Positions 39,894-50,133 of a stretch of 64,000 nt of DNA are shown here, piece by piece. Location of the stretch: the NCBI GenBank assembly GCA_002077045.2, contig KZ111177.1, positions 4,284 through 68,283 of the forward strand. The letters are read 5' to 3'. The notes beneath the pieces are model-generated. The model was given only the letters and a program-made list of their open reading frames with translations. It did no database searches and was not told the DNA's origin. Source of the DNA: Rachicladosporium sp. CCFEE 5018. Taxonomy: Eukaryota; Ascomycota; Dothideomycetes; Cladosporiales; Cladosporiaceae. Made by a program: the position numbers and the translations under genes. The first letter of the stretch is position 1. Each line of letters starts with the position of its first letter.

Positions 39894-42691
39894 ATTGGGC
39901 AGCACTGCGTACTGCACGCTACGAAGTCTGATATCGCCAGTGTTGGGAGAGTTTGAGTCGGCGGCACCTTTGTCAGGCGGACGATAAGCCTTGGGCCTTG
40001 AGATCTCTTCAGATGTAGCTCCTCGTGACGTCTAGGGTCAAACAGTATGCCTTCGTACACGGCGGGTAAAATCGACAATTCAGATGAATGCACCAATTCA
40101 GAAGCTAGCCGGCTGAATACTTTGCAGTATGTGCAGTCAAATTTTGACCAAGGCACTGTCGAGCAGGCAGATTAGGGTTGCACGTTAATGCTGAAGGCTC
40201 GTTGAGTGTTTCTCAGGGTCGTTCAGCAGTCGAAGCTGGAAAGCTGTGAGCCCTTAGGGAGCTCGGACGAGTCTAGAAGATCAGACGAGAAGCTTGGTAT
40301 GTAGCGGACAAGCCCTGAGTTCAAACCCACCACATTGGCTTTCGTTTCGTGAATTGACTTTTAGACCTCTGGCTGGTAACCAGATAGCTTGTAGAGAGCT
40401 GCAGTTGAGTGAAAGTGTAAGGTAGAGCTTCGGCTGGCGGGTGAGTAAAGTCCCTTTCAGAAGACCGAGGTGCCAAATAATTTCCACGAACAACAAATCA
40501 AGATAGAGCAATCAGAAACAATTTACTGGACGCCGGCCGGCTAGGTGGGCGATATGTACGCAATGGCAGAGTTCTCTTCGTTTCCCAATGGTCCGTCGGC
40601 CTGCATTTACCGCGCAGTAGCGGCATGCTCCCCCAGTCCAATGCAAGACTAGGATTCTACCCTTGGCTTGCTGCTCCGCCTGCCGATGCACGTACCCAGT
40701 AGAGGCACCGCACTGGGACCCTCTGGCGGCGTGGGCGGCGTTTGATAGCCCAGGCCTTCCACGTGCTACCACATGGGCTACATGGGAAGGTGACATATGG
40801 AGGTCATTGCTCACAGGTAGATACCCTGTGGAGCGCCGCGGACGGTGTTCAGTGCACGATACATGTATGTAATGTACGAGGCGATGCTGTCGGAGACGCA
40901 CCCTCTTCATGTCTTTACGACTGCCGCGAGCATGTTCCCAGAGATGTGCCCAGCTCAAACTCTCTCCACAGAGGCGTCCAGCAGGATCTGACAAACCCAT
41001 ATTAGGAGCCACGCACGTAGGTGGAAGAAGCAGATGTGGTGGAGCTTCCCGAGCTGCACACGCAAATGGATGGACTTGCACTGCAGCCAATAGTATTCGG
41101 CAGCGTCGTGCTGCGTGCGAGTCGAGCGCTTCCACGCACACTGCCGCACCCGTTCGTTCAAGTCATACGGGTACGAATAACGAGTGTGGATAGCATACGA
41201 CTACTTTGGCTCTGCACTCGCTGATGCTGTGCTGGCAAATTTACGATCACGGTCGCACAAAGACTTCACCCAATGATTGGATCGCGCCATCTGCTGCTGG
41301 AGCTTTGGTCGAGCTAGCAAAGAAGGTGTCCGGCCCGACGACCATGGTGCATTTTCGCGGTCTCGTATGCTCACCCCGTGTCCGGCTATCGAAAGACCTT
41401 GACTCGCCAGCAAGGGTGCAACGTGGGAGTTCGCAATTCGTTTCCAGTAATTGAAAGCCACGGGTCGTTTCGGTGTTTGATGGTGTTAATGGCCTTCGCC
41501 TATCAAGCATGCCGCCAACCGTAACTTTGTTTGATCACTATGGTGGCAAGTTCCGGAATGCGGTGCAGGTTTAGAATGCGTTCGTGTACATGTAGAGATA
41601 AATCAGGCCTACAGAGTGGACTCTGCGCTCACGAGCGACGTGGTCTAGACGCCCGACTGCTCGATTGGCGAACCACGAAAGTGGAAGGTGGCTTCACTGG
41701 CGTGTTTCGTCAGTGATCGAAGTTGATTCTCATGTGATTCCCAACAGCGCGCTCTGGTCAGCGTTCGACAAATGCGCAGACCCTATCTTGAAGGCTTATC
41801 GCAGGGCGCTGCAACACCGCAAGCTCGCACTGAGCCTCTGAGGTCACATTGATGGTGCTTGGTGCAGCATCGCATCGCCCGAGCGCGTGATCATCGTAAT
41901 AATCATCAGTCTCAACACCACGGACTCGGCATGGCACTACTGTAACGCCAACTGACAGTGCATATGCCGCCCTCAGGTACGGCAAGCCTGTTCGCAGTAG
42001 CCTCACGTCATGTGAGCGCGCAACGGTCAGCGATAAAGTCCCTCGAGATCCGGACTTCCAGTAGTATTGCTATCTTGATTCCTTCGACATCGCTCAAGCT
42101 ACAGTATTGTACCCCTGATGTTGCAGACGGTTTCGTGTAACCCGGCAAAGCAATGAGTGCCATGCGCCGGCGCCTCGCTACCACAGTGTCGGGACTGGGA
42201 CGGCGGTCTCTCGAGAGCTTGAACCATGGCGCGGCATGTATAGGCCACACTCCCACGCAGCTGTCGCCTCGAAGTTCCACGCCCTGCGACAGGTCAGTGA
42301 CCCTTCACCTTCCGATTCTGAGACACCATGGACAGTGCACCGCCGGCGAGAGTACTACCGCGGAGATGGGACACACTTGAGTGCTGATCACGGGAAGTGG
42401 AGGGGATCAGCGCTGGAGGGATACTCCAGCTGCTCACGCGGGGATGAAGTCTTCCATGTTATAGACGACGATCTTCATCAAACCCACGCGACACCGGCCC
42501 TCTTGTCCACGACCACTATGGATGAATGCGCATTCTCCACGTGCGTGAAGAAACAGCCCCTGCACAGAGCTTGGCCATCTGCGGCCCATTCCACGACCCT
42601 CGTTCAAGGGTGTAAGCGATGCGCAAACTCGAAGTCCACTGCACCTAACCCTACCAGCTCGGGTTGATGTACAGCGATAGGATTGTCTCGC
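39894..42691. other. Gene-free stretch of 2.8 kb upstream of RAS2
   Basis: No open frame here resembles a known protein. The longest minus-strand one (40512-41141, 209 codons) is Cys/His/Arg-rich and looks like chance. The part at about 40280-40510 is more A+T-rich than its surroundings. No tRNA cloverleaf, terminal repeats or transposase were found. It may hold long regulatory sequence for RAS2, a non-coding RNA or relics of repeats. Confidence 0.5.
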
Positions 42692-43816
42692 CTACGGGAT
42701 GGTACAGACCAGCTTCCCCTTTGTCTCATTCCTCTCCATCTGTCCATGCGCCTCCTTGATATCCTCCCACGGAAAGACCTTCTCAATGTGCGGCTTGAAA
42801 CTCCCATCCCTGAACTTCGGCAGGGCATTCTCGACTAGCTGATCCCTCAGCTTGCCTTGGTACGCCTCATCGCGACTCCGTAGCCCGCTGCCCTCGAATT
42901 GGATACGTTTGGCGAAAAAGGACAGGAAGTTCGGCTGCTCATGCTCCGGCAGCAGGTTTGCGCCGCCTAGGCAAGCCAAGCTGACAATCCTAGCGTCCTT
43001 CGCAGCAGCGCGGAGGTTTTTTGCTAGCTCTGAAGGACCTATGAAATCGATGATGATGTCCACACCTTTCCCATTGGTGGCTTTGAGGACCTCGTCCGCC
43101 CAGTCCACGGACTTGGTATTGTAGGCTGCTGTTGCGCCCAGTGTATTTACGCAGAAGTCGGTCTTGTCGTCTGAGCGGGCGGTAGCGTATACTGCAGAGG
43201 CGCCATTGTGTTTGCTGAGTTGTATGCCGGCGATGGAGACGTTACTGGCGCCTGCGTGCCATAAGATCGATTTGCCTTCACTGAACTCGCCGATCAGGTA
43301 CATGGCCTGAAGTGCGGTGATCCAGACCTTTACGAGTCCTTATCAGTGGACCGGACGAGTGAGGGACTTCCGACAGCACTCACCTCTGGTATTGCTGCGC
43401 ATTCCTCCCAGCTCAGCTCCTCTGGCTTGTGTACAAGCATATGGGTGCTCACAGCAATGTACTCGGCGTATGCGCCGCCGTATGCAAGTCCAAACACTGC
43501 GTCGCCTTTCTTAAATCCTTTCTCGCTTTCGCCTGCCAGCTCTTCGATAGTGCCGCTGAACTCCACGCCCATAGTCTCGGGTGCTTGTGGTGGCAGTGGG
43601 TACTTGCCCTCCCGCTGCATGAGGTCCATGCGATTCAACCCGAACGCGCGGACTTTGACAAGTGCTTTTGCATGGTCGACCTTCGGTCGTTGAATTTCAT
43701 CAATGAACAGGTTCTCGAGCGGGCCCTTCCCATCTTTGACGCCTATTTCGATTGTCAGACCGTATCGCTGACTTCATGAAGGTCTGCTGCATACCGATGG
43801 CTTTCATGGTGGCCAT
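42692..43816 (-). CDS. Zinc-free quinone oxidoreductase, PIG3/QOR-like MDR family
   Basis: Exons 43795-43816, 43384-43742 and 42692-43327, 338 residues, starting MATMKAIGVKDGKGPLENLF. Splice joins are ATC G|GC GTC and CCA GAG|GTC TGG. Domain order is the GroES-like ADH_N part (RAFGLNRMDLMQREGKYPLP, GVEFSGTIEEL, GDAVFGLAYGGAYAEY) followed by the Rossmann domain (ILWHAGASNVSIAGIQLSKH, DWADEVLKATNGKGVDIIID). The zinc-binding Cys/His set of alcohol dehydrogenases is absent, as in NADPH:quinone reductases. The end (NETKGKLVCTIP) matches PIG3-type proteins. It probably reduces quinones or enones with NADPH in the cytosol; the physiological substrate is unknown. The ATG at 43807 is an alternative start three codons on. 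Confidence 0.88.
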
Positions 43817-44229
43817 GGCGCACTTGAGCTATTGAATCACTGACAAGCTGCGAGCAGTAGAAATGTGGTTGCGTAATAGATAGAAGAGCTTTGGGTCGTG
43901 AGCTGGCAGGATCAGAGTGCGATCACTCTATGTTCCAGCCTCGTGAATATCGCAAGCCTTCAATGTTTTGTATGCTGTCGAGCATTGGTGGGGTATGACG
44001 CGCTTCGCGGGGCTGCATGAGCGCGATTCTCCAGCCGATCCGACAGGCTGACGAAGCAGGACTGACAGTCCCAGTGCGGTCGTATCGCGGAACAGACTTG
44101 GCTTACCCATAATGCGCAGCGCATTGCCGACTTTTGCGCTTGTGGAAGAGATTGAGCTCTCGGTACTCCAGCCGTTGGTCGTCGAGGCTACTGAGCAGTA
44201 CCAGACACTGTCCGAGCTGCTTTGCACGA

Positions 44230-46651
44230 CTAGAACATCACTCCGTAAGGCGAGGCAGTATTCCAGACATACTGTAACGGAATGGTAAAGCCCTGGTCAA
44301 ATGATCCGAAGCCACCGTTTGAGCTGTCGTCGAACCGATCAAGACCATCGAGGCTTTCAGATGGAAGACTGTTGTTCGTTGTGGCAAAGTCGCCCACTGC
44401 TCCGAGATCTAGCCAGCTAAATGCATTGATTGAGGCCGGATTCTGCATCTGCTGCTGCATATCTCCGGGTCCAAGCTGCAGAGGCATGGACGTCCCGGCG
44501 GCATAAGCATGCTGGGTAGCCGACTCACCAGTGCGACTGACATCTCCTCTCGAAGGTGGCTTACGCCAAAGAAGTCGTAGCAGGCGGGAGTATCTGTCAC
44601 CCACATCGTTCGCGCAGGTGGAAGCCTTCTGCAATTTGTCGACAGCGTCATGAATCATCTGCTTCACCCGGCGTGTCTGCTCGGCACCCATGACGCCAGT
44701 GCATCGCGCTTTGTAGAGGAATGTGCCACTGTAGATGACGCACAGCCACAGCTTGAGCGGCATCGTGCGAAGGATGAGCGGATCGAGACTGTTGAAGACG
44801 CTCAGGATCGATGTAGCGGCATCGATGGCTTCATAGATAAATCGGGCATCCGGCGTTGAGGCTATATCAGCGAATAGGGCAATGGACGTGGCGAGGACAC
44901 CGTTCGGTGAGGCTGCTTGTGCTTTGGCGACCAGACGGTTCAGGGTTGCCTGGTATGCGAATGCATTTATATACAGGCGCAGATACTCGTAGCATAGCGT
45001 GACGGAAGCCTTTAGTGGTGCGGAGCAAGAAAGCATACCCCAGGTACTGTGCCAGATCCGCAAGGATACTCTGAAGTCATCAATATACTTGACGTACTCA
45101 CCTCCCATGTGGAGCTGCTGCGAGCGATCCTTAGTCGCATACAGGACATCGTGCGCGTTCGAGAACAGCTGCGTCAGATCCAGGTTTGCCTGAAAGATTG
45201 CAGCATAATCGTCCTGCCACGGTTGTTTGGGCTTCAGACTGGGAAAGTCACGCTCCAAGGGCGGTCATAGGTCCTGGGCCACGAGACCAGAAGGCTTTAC
45301 CCAATCGCACACTGATTTGACGATCACTGATGTAGCAAGCGGCCCACGCAAGACGCTTGCGATCAAGACCGTCGGTGTTGCCGTCATTCGCAGTGCGGAA
45401 GCCTGTCCGATCAATGCCGAGCAAGTAGCCGATTCGTATAGCGGTGCCCACGAGCATCCACGCAGCAGCATCCTCCTCTCCTCGGCCAATCGACGGACAC
45501 CTTGGCTGTCGTGGTGGCCATTCCGAGAGTATGAGCAGAGCTTCGATTGCTTCGACAGAGCCAGTTCCAGCATAGACTAGGTTCGCAATCAGATCTTGCA
45601 TATGTGCTGAGCATGCCTCGTGGGTTTGCTGCCATTCTTGTACATCTCGGGACGCTACCGTGAGCATTGCAGTCAAGAGATGCTTCTGATCTGACGCGGT
45701 AGTCCAGAGCCTTTGTGGCGTCATTGCATCGACGTTGGCGATCGGAAAATACGGATGGTACTTGTCGTGATACCGCAGCAGTAGTGTGGACACCATCTCC
45801 ACTGACAACTGACCAGTCTGCAGAAGTGGGTAAATCGTAGGCTGCTGAGATGGAATGTGGCCATTTCCATGGGCGTGTGCGCCAGCTCCGGCAGTCTGCT
45901 CGTGCGGCCGCTCGCCTGGTGAGCGTGCAGCGTCGCGCTCTGCAACTTGCGCGAGGAAGTCTAAAGCATCCGAAGGGTTCTGTAGGTCGGTGGCTGCGAC
46001 TGTATCGTCTACTGCATCGTCGTGCGGCGTGCGATCCAAAGATGCATAGCCTTGTTCAGGCGCAAGATGCTGCTGCGGTTGCGGCTGCGGTTGCGGATGC
46101 ATGGTCCCCCATGTCGCTGGGTGCGAGCTTGGAGACTGATCACTTGGGTGATCATGAGCGATCGAGATATGCGGTGCTGCTACACCATTCGCAGTGACCT
46201 CTGAGTGACTTCGCTTGACGCGTCTGCCTCCTCGGTGTGAAGAGCCGAGGACACATTCATGCTGCTCTCGGATACATCGCTCACACGGTGGCTTGCCAGG
46301 CTCGCCGCTGCCATATCTAGTGAGTGAACGTTAGCTCTCCGGCTTTGACATTGAAGGTTGTCTTGGCTTAATTATTGATGCCCTCGACGAGTCAGCCAGC
46401 ATCACACGCCGCGATGCCTTGCAGCGTAGGCAAACCCAAGGTTCTCCCGTCCATAAGCGCTGTCATACCCCTCCTCCAGGGAGAGAGATAATGCGATCAA
46501 TCACTTACAAGTTGCATCTGGCCTTCCGCTGCCTGCAATGCAAACATGCGCGATAGGTCCGCTTCTCGCTCTCCGCCTTCCGCTTTGTCCCGCTCGGGGT
46601 GTCTTCGAGATGCTCATCCCCGGAGCCACTGTCCATCGCCGCCGCCGACAT
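44230..46651 (-). CDS. Zn(II)2Cys6 transcription factor with an apparent +1 frameshift
   Basis: Exon 1 (46509-46651, MSAAAMDSGSGDEHLEDTPS) and exon 2 (44230-46316) join as TT|A to make the binuclear zinc cluster CLHCRQRKARC, a GSGEPGKPP loop, and CERCIREQHEC: C-x2-C-x6-C ... C-x2-C-x6-C. A basic stretch, a Gln/Pro-rich linker and the fungal_trans middle homology region follow (ACYISDRQISVRLGKAFWSR). Just after this the frame closes at 45248, and the continuing homologous protein (RDFPSLKPKQPWQDDYAAIF to the C-terminus at 44230) lies in the other frame. The shift falls in 45255-45264, within CCGCCCTTGG, and equals one extra base; removing it gives 742 residues. Sequence error, a null allele or recoding are all possible. 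Targets are unknown. It shares ~500 bases of divergent promoter with the kinase-PHD gene. Confidence 0.8.
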
Positions 46652-47158
46652 ACCGCGCAAACAATGCGACAACGCGAGTGAGACGGCAAATGACGGCGAC
46701 CTCTCAAGCGCGATGGAGCTCGAGGAGTCAGGGACTGAGGCTCCGCAGCATGTGCCGCGTCTCGCACCGTGCAGCATTGGCTTTTGAGAGCGATCGCGGC
46801 TGCAGTAGCGTCATGATGCAAGCACTACCGCCACACGCGATCTGTCTCATTTAATCGCGCTTTTGTCTCCATCGTGCGATCTTCGTGTGGGAGCACGTCC
46901 GATCGTACCTGAGCGCCATCTCACAGATATGCATGTCGTAGTCATGACGGCAAAGCGTTTCGCCAGCCTCCTTCTAGAAAGCATTGGGCGATCAGTCGTC
47001 TGTGAATGGGGGGCAAGGGGTAAGCCAAAGGTAGGCTCATAACTGCAGGTTGCTCTCCAGTCGTTGTCAGCTTTTGCCTCTGTGGTCTTACGCTTTTCTT
47101 ATAGCCCTTCTGCCCATCTGCACGTCCATCGAGACCAGCGCCTTGAAGATCCAGCAAA
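46652..47158. promoter_or_regulatory. Divergent promoter region between the Zn2Cys6 factor and the kinase-PHD gene
   Basis: 507 bases between two diverging start codons, so both promoters must lie here. No specific operator is identified. Confidence 0.5.
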
Positions 47159-48709
47159 ATGTCAAGCAACAGCGTGGACGCCGAGCAAGCTGACCTCCAT
47201 GTCCTTGACTTCTTCCTCGACGATGTGGGCAGCTGTGCACTGACAGCGTACTCGGACCTAATGCACCAACGATTTCACATCATCGCGGATGTTGACAAGT
47301 TTCGACACTCGAAGAAGCCCGCTGGCATGTCGATATGCGAACAGTACGGCCAGCTTGTGGAAGCATATCTGAACCAAGAAAATCGATCACTTAGCCAGCC
47401 GATCAGCGAAAGGGACAGCGCTGTCGACGTCGCGGGTCCGGACGACGCAGATGCTAGAACCACGAAGTCAAGGTCAAGTCATGAAGATGTCGAAGATGCT
47501 ATACACGAGTGGATGCTCGCGCCTCTTGCAAGAGGACGAGGCAAGACCGCCGCATCCAATTACAAGCCCACCGTGCAAGAATACTACGACGCCGAGACCC
47601 GTTTCTTCGATCTCGAGATCGCCAACTCAGATCACCTCATCGCCACAGAACTGGAGGCCACCACCGATCTCAAGCGCCGCATGGCTAAGCTAAACCCCGA
47701 GATATCGATTCCCAAATACATCCGTGACCTCAACTACTTCTGGTACAGCGCGTCAGATCTCGAGGTTCTGGATGGCAGCGGCTCGCCACCGCCCTATCAC
47801 CCTACACGTGTGCGGGTGAAGTCGACAGGTGAAACGTTCTTCTTTAAGGCGGCAGTCGAAGAAGCACCCAAAGTCACAAAGCGAGAAATCACCATGCTCC
47901 ACCGCCTTGCACAGCCCGACATTAAGGACCAAGTCCTCGCTCCAAAACTAGTTGGCCTCGTCGGTTCCGGCACATCATCGACGAAAGCACTCGGCTTTTT
48001 ACAATCCGAGATTGCCGACCCTGTTCCCTTGACCTCTAAGCTGGACGTCGAAGTGCCGCAAGCAGATCGCGATCGCTGGGCCGAGGAAGCGGAGCGAATG
48101 AAGAATGTGCTACATGAGCATGACTTAGTATGGGGTGATGCAAAGGCGGACAACTTCATTGTGGACAAGGAGGGAAAGCTGTGGCTGATCGATATGGGCG
48201 GTAGTTACACCGATGGATGGATCGATCCAGAGCTAGCGGATACGGCAGAGGGTGATGATCAGGGTGTCGAGAAAGTGGTAAATGCATTGCATGATCCGGT
48301 CAACAACACTATGAGCGAAGAAGAGGATAGCCAGAGCGCAACGCAGGTGAAGGAGGATTCTGCGTCGCCAAGACCGTCGAAGCGAAAAGCGATTGACGTA
48401 GTTGGTCCTGTCGACACGCCGAGCAAGCGACGGAAACAAGACGAAGACACCGACAGCGACGCAGAGACCGACATCGACTCTATCAGCGACGAGTCATCAC
48501 CTGGACCTGCAACACCAGCGCGGAAGACAGCAGCTGAGACAGACGAGCAGCTGTACTGCCTCTGTAAGTCACCCAGCTCGGGACGCATGATCGCTTGCGA
48601 CGCAACGCGGTGTAAGCGAGCAGAGGAGTGGTATCATTTTGAGTGTGTTGGGTTGAAGGAGGCCCCGGCGGAAGAAGAGAGATGGTTCTGTGCTGATTGC
48701 TCTGCCTAA
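47159..48709 (+). CDS. Kinase-like protein with a C-terminal PHD finger
   Basis: 516 residues in one exon. Residues about 215-350 look like an atypical protein-kinase / APH-type fold: Lys230 in GETFFFKAAV, Glu243 in KREITMLHRL, then HDLVWGDAKADNFIVDKEGK with a D-x-K-x-D-N catalytic loop (Asp327, Asn332), and LWLIDMGGS with a metal-binding Asp346. A linker rich in Ser, Asp and Glu contains two basic nuclear signals (SKRKAIDVV, PSKRRKQDED). Residues 466-514 form a PHD finger (C467, C469, C480, C485, H493, C496, C511, C514, with WYHFECVGL), close to the ING type that reads histone H3 tails. A nuclear, chromatin-linked kinase or pseudokinase is inferred. The N-terminal 200 residues are unrecognised. 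Confidence 0.8.
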   Translation: MSSNSVDAEQADLHVLDFFLDDVGSCALTAYSDLMHQRFHIIADVDKFRHSKKPAGMSICEQYGQLVEAYLNQENRSLSQPISERDSAVDVAGPDDADARTTKSRSSHEDVEDAIHEWMLAPLARGRGKTAASNYKPTVQEYYDAETRFFDLEIANSDHLIATELEATTDLKRRMAKLNPEISIPKYIRDLNYFWYSASDLEVLDGSGSPPPYHPTRVRVKSTGETFFFKAAVEEAPKVTKREITMLHRLAQPDIKDQVLAPKLVGLVGSGTSSTKALGFLQSEIADPVPLTSKLDVEVPQADRDRWAEEAERMKNVLHEHDLVWGDAKADNFIVDKEGKLWLIDMGGSYTDGWIDPELADTAEGDDQGVEKVVNALHDPVNNTMSEEEDSQSATQVKEDSASPRPSKRKAIDVVGPVDTPSKRRKQDEDTDSDAETDIDSISDESSPGPATPARKTAAETDEQLYCLCKSPSSGRMIACDATRCKRAEEWYHFECVGLKEAPAEEERWFCADCSA

Positions 48710-48891
48710 TTGGGGGTGACTTGGCGAATTGGGAGCTTTGGTTTTCAATTCACGTGTAAATCTAGAGAGGGGAGAAATACCTGTAGGATAACAGGAGTGT
48801 CGACTTTCCGTTTCCATGGTGTAAGGTAGACAAGGCCATGCGTCTCGTAGGCATGGTGTGAGTGGAGAGATGTTAAAGTGTTGTCGAGTTT

Positions 48892-49850
48892 CTAGTTCGT
48901 ACCCAGCTTCTCTGGCTGTGACTCCAACGCGTTGATCTGGGCGATGTCGCCAACCCAGTGATTGGAAGGAACGTCGCCCCATCCGTGCCACACGTTGTGG
49001 TCGCTCAAATCACACGCGAAGGCCTGGTTAGCTAACCCTGTATTGATTGTTTGCACGGCAGTGACAGTCGTTCGCACCTAGCACCAATAGGTCAGTGAAG
49101 TTATCGATGCCAGCCACCTACCAGTGTCCCTCCCAGCATTGCATTTACAATCCCATGGCTGGCCACATTCGATCGCGAGGCCTGCATCCTTGACGATACC
49201 GTTCGGCACAGCACGTTGCACGCAGCCCGGATACGCTTCCTTGAGAAACTTGACGAGTGACTCAACTTTCATCGCATCCGGGAGCTGGACACTGAGGGCA
49301 GCACGCGTATGAAGCGTGTACGCGGGCCACGCCTGAATGAAGTGCAAATTGACAGCATCCGTGAGCCCATCGAGCCTAAGTCTGCTTACGAAATCGCCAC
49401 GGCGCGCTATGGCCTCCGCAGCTTGCTGTATCTGTTTTTGAGGGACTTGAAACGCACGCCAAATGAAGTCTCGCGTCGATTCTGCACGGCGCTCACAGTT
49501 TTCTCGTGTCAAGCCGTCTTCCAAGAGGACGACCCATTTGCACGAAGGCAGAGAAGCGGAATTCTTAGCATCGGCAAAGGTGGTAGGAGTTCTTGCGTCG
49601 GCGAATAATTGTGGGCTTTCGGAGGAGGAGCGGGTGGGCCGCGCCAGAGCTGACTCAACCTAGACGCCAGCGATCCTGAATGGGTTGTAGAGCTGAAGGC
49701 GCGCAGAGGCCTAATGGCGTTCTTTGCTTGGTGGCTTCTGGGCGCGGAAGTGAGTGCGCCAGGGTAACGAAGTTGTTGGCCCATCGGTAGAGGTCTGAGA
49801 CCATATTGTACCGCTGACAAGACGCCACGGGCACGCCTGATGGCGAGCAT
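48892..49850 (-). CDS. Mitochondrial-type protein of unknown function, paralog of the broken gene in both copies
   Basis: The ATG at 49850 starts MLAIRRARGVLSAVQYGLRP, an Arg-rich presequence-like start. The main conserved part lies in another frame, about 49122-49660: FADAKNSASLPSCKWVVLLE, GLTRENCERR, QQAAEAIARRGDFVS and VKFLKEAYPGCVQRAV. The join between these parts is not resolved; it needs an intron whose length is not a multiple of three, or a frameshift. A last intron (49038-49121, GTAGGT..TACAG) would join CNAGRDTG to LANQAFACDLSDHNVWHGWG and end at TAG 48892. Similarity to 26676-27347 runs from the presequence to the C-terminus, although identity is low. No known family. Confidence 0.5.
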
Positions 49851-50133
49851 CGTCTAAAGCTGGCAGGTCGAGGTTGGTGTTTTCAGTAGAGTGACCGTGG
49901 TCGAGGGCGTACTGAACTGCAGTATTCTGTTATTTGGTGAGTCAGTACCCAAACGAGACAGCCCATTCGTACCTTCCTCGAAGGTGGATAGATTCAAAAG
50001 ATCTGCTATCATTCTTGGCCCGTGAGAGCACATCTACCTACTCGGCAGTGTAAATCGCTATAACGCTCAAAGTCGACAGCACACGACCTCAGTCGTAGCC
50101 CTTGGGATGACAAAGGAAATTCTCTCAAGCTCT
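49851..50133. other. Intergenic, ~280 bases
   Basis: Lies between the mitochondrial-type gene start and the VAC7 stop; nothing identifiable. Confidence 0.5.

Noticed and set aside
40512..41141. A 209-codon minus-strand frame in the RAS2 upstream stretch
   Set aside because: Cys/His/Arg-rich without any regular zinc-binding spacing or known motif.
42640..42660. CTAACCCTA-like telomere motif
   Set aside because: A single unit with no tandem array; not telomeric.
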